Positions 15,742 to 18,928 of a stretch of DNA of 18,928 nt are shown in pieces. Each line of letters opens with the position of its first letter. The first letter of the stretch is position 1. The position numbers and the translations under genes were made by a program. A model generated the notes under the pieces. The model did not search any database. It was not told the origin of the DNA and worked only from the letters and a program-made list of their open reading frames with translations. The stretch lies in contig JBNJGL010000046.1 of assembly GCA_051747745.1 (NCBI GenBank), positions 1 to 18,928 of the forward strand. Reading direction: 5' to 3'. Origin of the DNA: QPJE01 sp051747745. Its GTDB lineage: Bacteria > Bacillota > Halanaerobiia > Halanaerobiales > Halanaerobiaceae.

Positions 15742-18700
15742 TGAAAATATCTAACCTTTCGGTTGATCGACCTGTTACAATAACAATGATTATTCTGGTG
15801 GTTGTTCTGATTGGGAGTATTGCCCTAACAAGGCTGCCGATGGATTTAACACCAGATATTGAAGTTCCATTTTTGATGGTCACCACTTCCTATAGTGGAG
15901 CCAGTCCGGAAGAAGTAGAAGAACTTGTGACACGCCCGGTAGAACAGACAGTAGCAACTCTGGATGGCCTGGATGTTCTGGACTCCAGAAGCAGTGAAGG
16001 ATTTTCCAGAGTAATGTTAAGGCTTAATTATGGTACAGACCTTACAGAAGCAAAAAACAATCTCAGAGATTTAGTTTCACAGATAGAAAACCGCCTTCCG
16101 GAAAATGCAGATGCACCACGTATCAGAAACTTTGATCCCAATGCTCAGCCGATAATGGAACTTTCTCTTGCCGGCCTTTCAGCAGTTGAAATGAAAAAAA
16201 TAGCAGAAGATATTATTCAGCCTGAACTGGAAAAGATAGAGGGAGTTGCTTCTGCTGAAGTATCTGGAGGCAGGGAGAGAGAAATAAAAATCAATGTTGA
16301 TCAGGAACAGCTTTCTGCTTACAAAATAACTCTAAATCAGATTGCAGGTGCAGTAAGGGCCAGCAATCAGGACGGAAGCCTGGGATCGGTAATGGTAGGT
16401 TCTGAAGAAATATCTGTTAGGGCCAAAGGTAAATTTCAGAACATAGAAGATATTAAAAATATAGATATTAATACTTCATCTGGAGATAAAATACCCATAA
16501 TTCTGCTGGCAGATATAGAAGATGGATTTAAAGATATTAACAGCAAAAGTTATATGAATGGTGTTGAAAGTGTAGGTATATCAATTCAGAAACAGGGTGA
16601 CAGCAATACTGTATCTGTGGCTGCAGATGTAAAAACAGCAGTAGAAAAACTGCAGTCGGAAATTACAGAGGCTGATCTCAGAATAACCAGCAATAATGCA
16701 GAATATATTGAGGATTCAATATCAGGTGTTCAGCAAAATTTTATTATTGGTGGATTTCTGGCAGTATTAATATTATTTTTGTTTTTGCGCAATATAAGCA
16801 GTACAATAGTTATTGCTACAGCAATACCAATTTCCATACTGGCAACATTTGCACTGATGTTTTTTGCCGAATTGAGTCTTAATATTATTACACTGGGAGG
16901 AATAGCACTGGGAGTTGGTATGCTGCTTGATAACTCTATTGTGGTGCTGGAAAATATTTATCGGCACAGAGCAGTGGGGAGTAGTCGATTTCTTGCGGCA
17001 AAAGAAGGAGCATCAGAAGTTGCTACTGCTATTATGGCATCTACTTTGACTACTGCTGCAGTTTTTGTTCCAGTTATTTTTATAGAGGATATGCTGGCCC
17101 AGCTTTTTACTCCTATGGCACTAACAGTTACTTTTTCACTTTTTGCTTCACTTTTTGTAGCTTTAACATTTATTCCTATGCTTTCTTCAAAAGTTCTTAA
17201 GGTGAGTGAAAAAGAATCAGATAAAAGTGTAAAAAGCAAACGTTATGTAAAATATTATCAGTCTCTGCTGAATAAAGTATTAAACAACCGCTATAAAGTG
17301 TTATCAGCTTTAATTATATTTTTTGTTCTTTTTGCTGCCGGCATGGGGTCTGGAATTATTCCCCTCACAACAGAATATATGCCTTCTTCTGATCAGGGAT
17401 TAATTAGGCTTTTTATATCCATGCCGGATAATTCTACCATTGATCGAACAGATGCAGTTGTGGCAGAAGTTCAGGATTTGATAGGTGATATCAAAGAAAT
17501 AGATATAATTACAACCCGGGTCTGGGGTGATAATGCAAGATTTACAATTGAATTGGTCGATCTGGAGAATCGCGAAAGGGAAGTTTCGGAAATTGCTGAA
17601 GAGATAAGAAAAAAAACATCCTTAATTGCTGGGCCGCGTATAAATGTATCTGCTGTAACCTCAATGATGAGAGGTGGAGGTGGAGGCAGTGCCGTTGAAG
17701 CAAAGATAAAGGGCCCGGATCTGGATACTCTCCTTACCCTGGGTGAAAGAACTGAGCTGCTTTTCAGCCAGATTGAAGGAATCAGAAATACTGATATTTC
17801 TCTGGATAAAGGTAATCCAGAAATACATGTTGAAATAGATAAAGAACAGGCTAACTTTTATGGGTTTAGAGAAAGTGATATTATAGAGTATGTAAGAATG
17901 GCTGTTGATGGAAGTACAGTTGACCGACTAACTGAAGCCGGTGAGGAAGTTGATATAACCTTAAAACTTGCTGAAGCTGACAGTACTTCACTCAATAATT
18001 TAAAAAATGTAAAGTTGTTTTTATCAGACGGATCAAGTATACCATTATCACAGCTTGCTGAAATAGGTCCTGGGAGTGGATATTCATCTATAGACAGAGA
18101 AAATCAGCAGCGGGTTATATCTGTAACAGCAGATATAATGGAAAGACCGCTTGGTGAGGTGCAGAATGATATAGAATCTCTGCTTTCTGATGAACTGCAG
18201 CTTCCTCCTTCTTATACACTTACATATGGTGGAGAGGCACAGGATATGGAGGATTCTTTTTCTCAGCTGTATCTAGCCGTTATACTGGCTGTACTGCTGG
18301 TTTACATGGTTATGGCGTCACAGTTTGAATCACTGATATATCCTTTTGTTATAATGTTTACAGTACCACTTTCAGTAATTGGAGCAGTTATAGCCCTCAT
18401 CATTACAGATATGGCTTTGAGTGTGAACGGAATGATAGGTGCTATTATGCTGGTAGGGATAGTAGTAAATAATGCTATAGTTATGATAGACTATATAAAT
18501 AACAGAAGAAAACATATGAAGCGGAGAGATGCAATTTTAGAAGCTGCTCCGATCAGGCTGAGGCCTATTTTGATGACAACACTGACAACTGTGCTGGCCC
18601 TGGTTCCGTTATCACTGGGGATTGGTACTGGTGCTGAGACACAGCAGCCTATGGCAGTAGTTGTAATTGGAGGATTATTATTTTCTACAGTTCTGACTCT

Positions 18701-18806
18701 TATCATTATTCCTGTTATTTATGATATAGTTGATGATATAAGGACTAAGGTTGTTAACGGATTTAGGAAAGTAGTACATAAAGAAGAAGCTCTCCAGGAA
18801 GATTAA
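15741..18806 (+). CDS. RND efflux permease (HAE/AcrB-like)
   Basis: Inner-membrane trimeric proton-driven exporter of drugs, amphiphiles or other small compounds. The 1021-residue product has twelve transmembrane helices (one at 11-31, five between 334 and 483, one at 520-540, five between 843 and 994) and two large periplasmic loops, a normal architecture and length. N-terminal NLSVDRPVTITMI and DLTPDIEVP are typical of the family. In helix 4 the AcrB motif LLVDDAIVV is LLDNSIVV, keeping one Asp (397) and replacing the second by Asn398. In helix 10 the Lys of AcrB (K940) is Asn910 in VGIVVNNAIV. The helix 11 Arg (RLRPILMT, Arg941) is retained. This LDNS/VVNN form is, as I recall, common in a wide AcrB-like subgroup. 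Substrate range is not predictable. The ATG overlaps the adaptor stop by one base. The gene ends the operon. Confidence 0.95.
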   Translation: MKISNLSVDRPVTITMIILVVVLIGSIALTRLPMDLTPDIEVPFLMVTTSYSGASPEEVEELVTRPVEQTVATLDGLDVLDSRSSEGFSRVMLRLNYGTDLTEAKNNLRDLVSQIENRLPENADAPRIRNFDPNAQPIMELSLAGLSAVEMKKIAEDIIQPELEKIEGVASAEVSGGREREIKINVDQEQLSAYKITLNQIAGAVRASNQDGSLGSVMVGSEEISVRAKGKFQNIEDIKNIDINTSSGDKIPIILLADIEDGFKDINSKSYMNGVESVGISIQKQGDSNTVSVAADVKTAVEKLQSEITEADLRITSNNAEYIEDSISGVQQNFIIGGFLAVLILFLFLRNISSTIVIATAIPISILATFALMFFAELSLNIITLGGIALGVGMLLDNSIVVLENIYRHRAVGSSRFLAAKEGASEVATAIMASTLTTAAVFVPVIFIEDMLAQLFTPMALTVTFSLFASLFVALTFIPMLSSKVLKVSEKESDKSVKSKRYVKYYQSLLNKVLNNRYKVLSALIIFFVLFAAGMGSGIIPLTTEYMPSSDQGLIRLFISMPDNSTIDRTDAVVAEVQDLIGDIKEIDIITTRVWGDNARFTIELVDLENREREVSEIAEEIRKKTSLIAGPRINVSAVTSMMRGGGGGSAVEAKIKGPDLDTLLTLGERTELLFSQIEGIRNTDISLDKGNPEIHVEIDKEQANFYGFRESDIIEYVRMAVDGSTVDRLTEAGEEVDITLKLAEADSTSLNNLKNVKLFLSDGSSIPLSQLAEIGPGSGYSSIDRENQQRVISVTADIMERPLGEVQNDIESLLSDELQLPPSYTLTYGGEAQDMEDSFSQLYLAVILAVLLVYMVMASQFESLIYPFVIMFTVPLSVIGAVIALIITDMALSVNGMIGAIMLVGIVVNNAIVMIDYINNRRKHMKRRDAILEAAPIRLRPILMTTLTTVLALVPLSLGIGTGAETQQPMAVVVIGGLLFSTVLTLIIIPVIYDIVDDIRTKVVNGFRKVVHKEEALQED

Positions 18807-18862
18807 CCTGTATGCAAAAGTAATGATGCTAATAATTATATATTAGTCATATTTTGGTTTTC

Positions 18863-18883
18863 CCACAAATACCCTTTTTGTGG
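18863..18883 (+). terminator. Weak hairpin after the efflux operon
   Basis: CCACAAA (18863-18869) pairs with TTTGTGG (18877-18883), with a 7-nt loop. The following sequence is A+T-rich but lacks an immediate T-run, so termination here is possible rather than certain. The rest of the window to 18928 holds nothing recognisable. Confidence 0.4.
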
Positions 18884-18928
18884 ACACATCATATTTTAAT
18901 ATTATATTTTCAAAAGAATAAACTGTAT

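Noticed and set aside
16773..17239. Minus-strand reading frames within the RND permease gene
   Set aside because: The plus frame encodes conserved helices and family motifs across this stretch; the opposite frames have low-complexity composition and no ribosome sites.
17641..17690. Gly-rich run in the RND permease as a possible insertion or repeat
   Set aside because: A Gly-rich loop at this place is common in AcrB-like permeases of this subgroup, so it is ordinary family variation.

Overview
The window is A+T-rich DNA with strong Shine-Dalgarno sites (AGGAGG-type). It encodes clostridial-style cytoplasmic proteins together with machinery that only works in a cell with an outer membrane: a two-partner secretion pair, TolC-like channel proteins and an RND efflux pump. 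Low GC, Firmicutes-like proteins and an outer membrane together point to a diderm Firmicute, most likely Halanaerobiales (Halanaerobium-like). Negativicutes or Fusobacteria are less likely alternatives. This assignment is inferred from gene content, not from a marker gene.

Left part (1-4962): the 3' end of a large TpsA-type exoprotein, its TpsB outer-membrane transporter, then a two-component pair (7TM-PAS histidine kinase and NarL/LuxR response regulator) separated by 4 nt. Next comes a non-coding patch (4963-5181) with a 19-bp perfect palindrome, a further copy of its core and a 16-bp tandem duplication, all sharing a GTACCCGGTAC-type core.

Middle part (5182-11760): a biosynthetic/catabolic threonine ammonia-lyase gene broken by a 100-N assembly gap, followed by ridA, whose product clears the reactive enamine/imine that the lyase makes, and a clear terminator. 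Then come a six-helix membrane HD-GYP phosphodiesterase, a TrhA/hemolysin-III membrane protein and, on the minus strand, a two-gene unit: a secreted superoxide-reductase-like domain and a 65-residue membrane protein with heme-like histidine spacing. After these are a phosphomannomutase/phosphoglucomutase and a TM1586-type nitroreductase, closed by a terminator.

Right part (11951-18806): four overlapping, translationally coupled genes for a tripartite RND efflux system. They encode a TolC-like protein lacking both beta-strand insertions, a full TolC-like outer-membrane channel, a periplasmic adaptor with the RxxxLxxxxxxS TolC-docking motif, and a 1021-residue HAE-type RND permease whose proton-relay residues differ from AcrB. 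The barrel-less TolC paralogue in this operon and the minus-strand secreted redox-like pair are the two most unusual elements. No RNA genes, CRISPR arrays, insertion sequences or phage genes were seen. No stretch over 300 bases lacks a gene.
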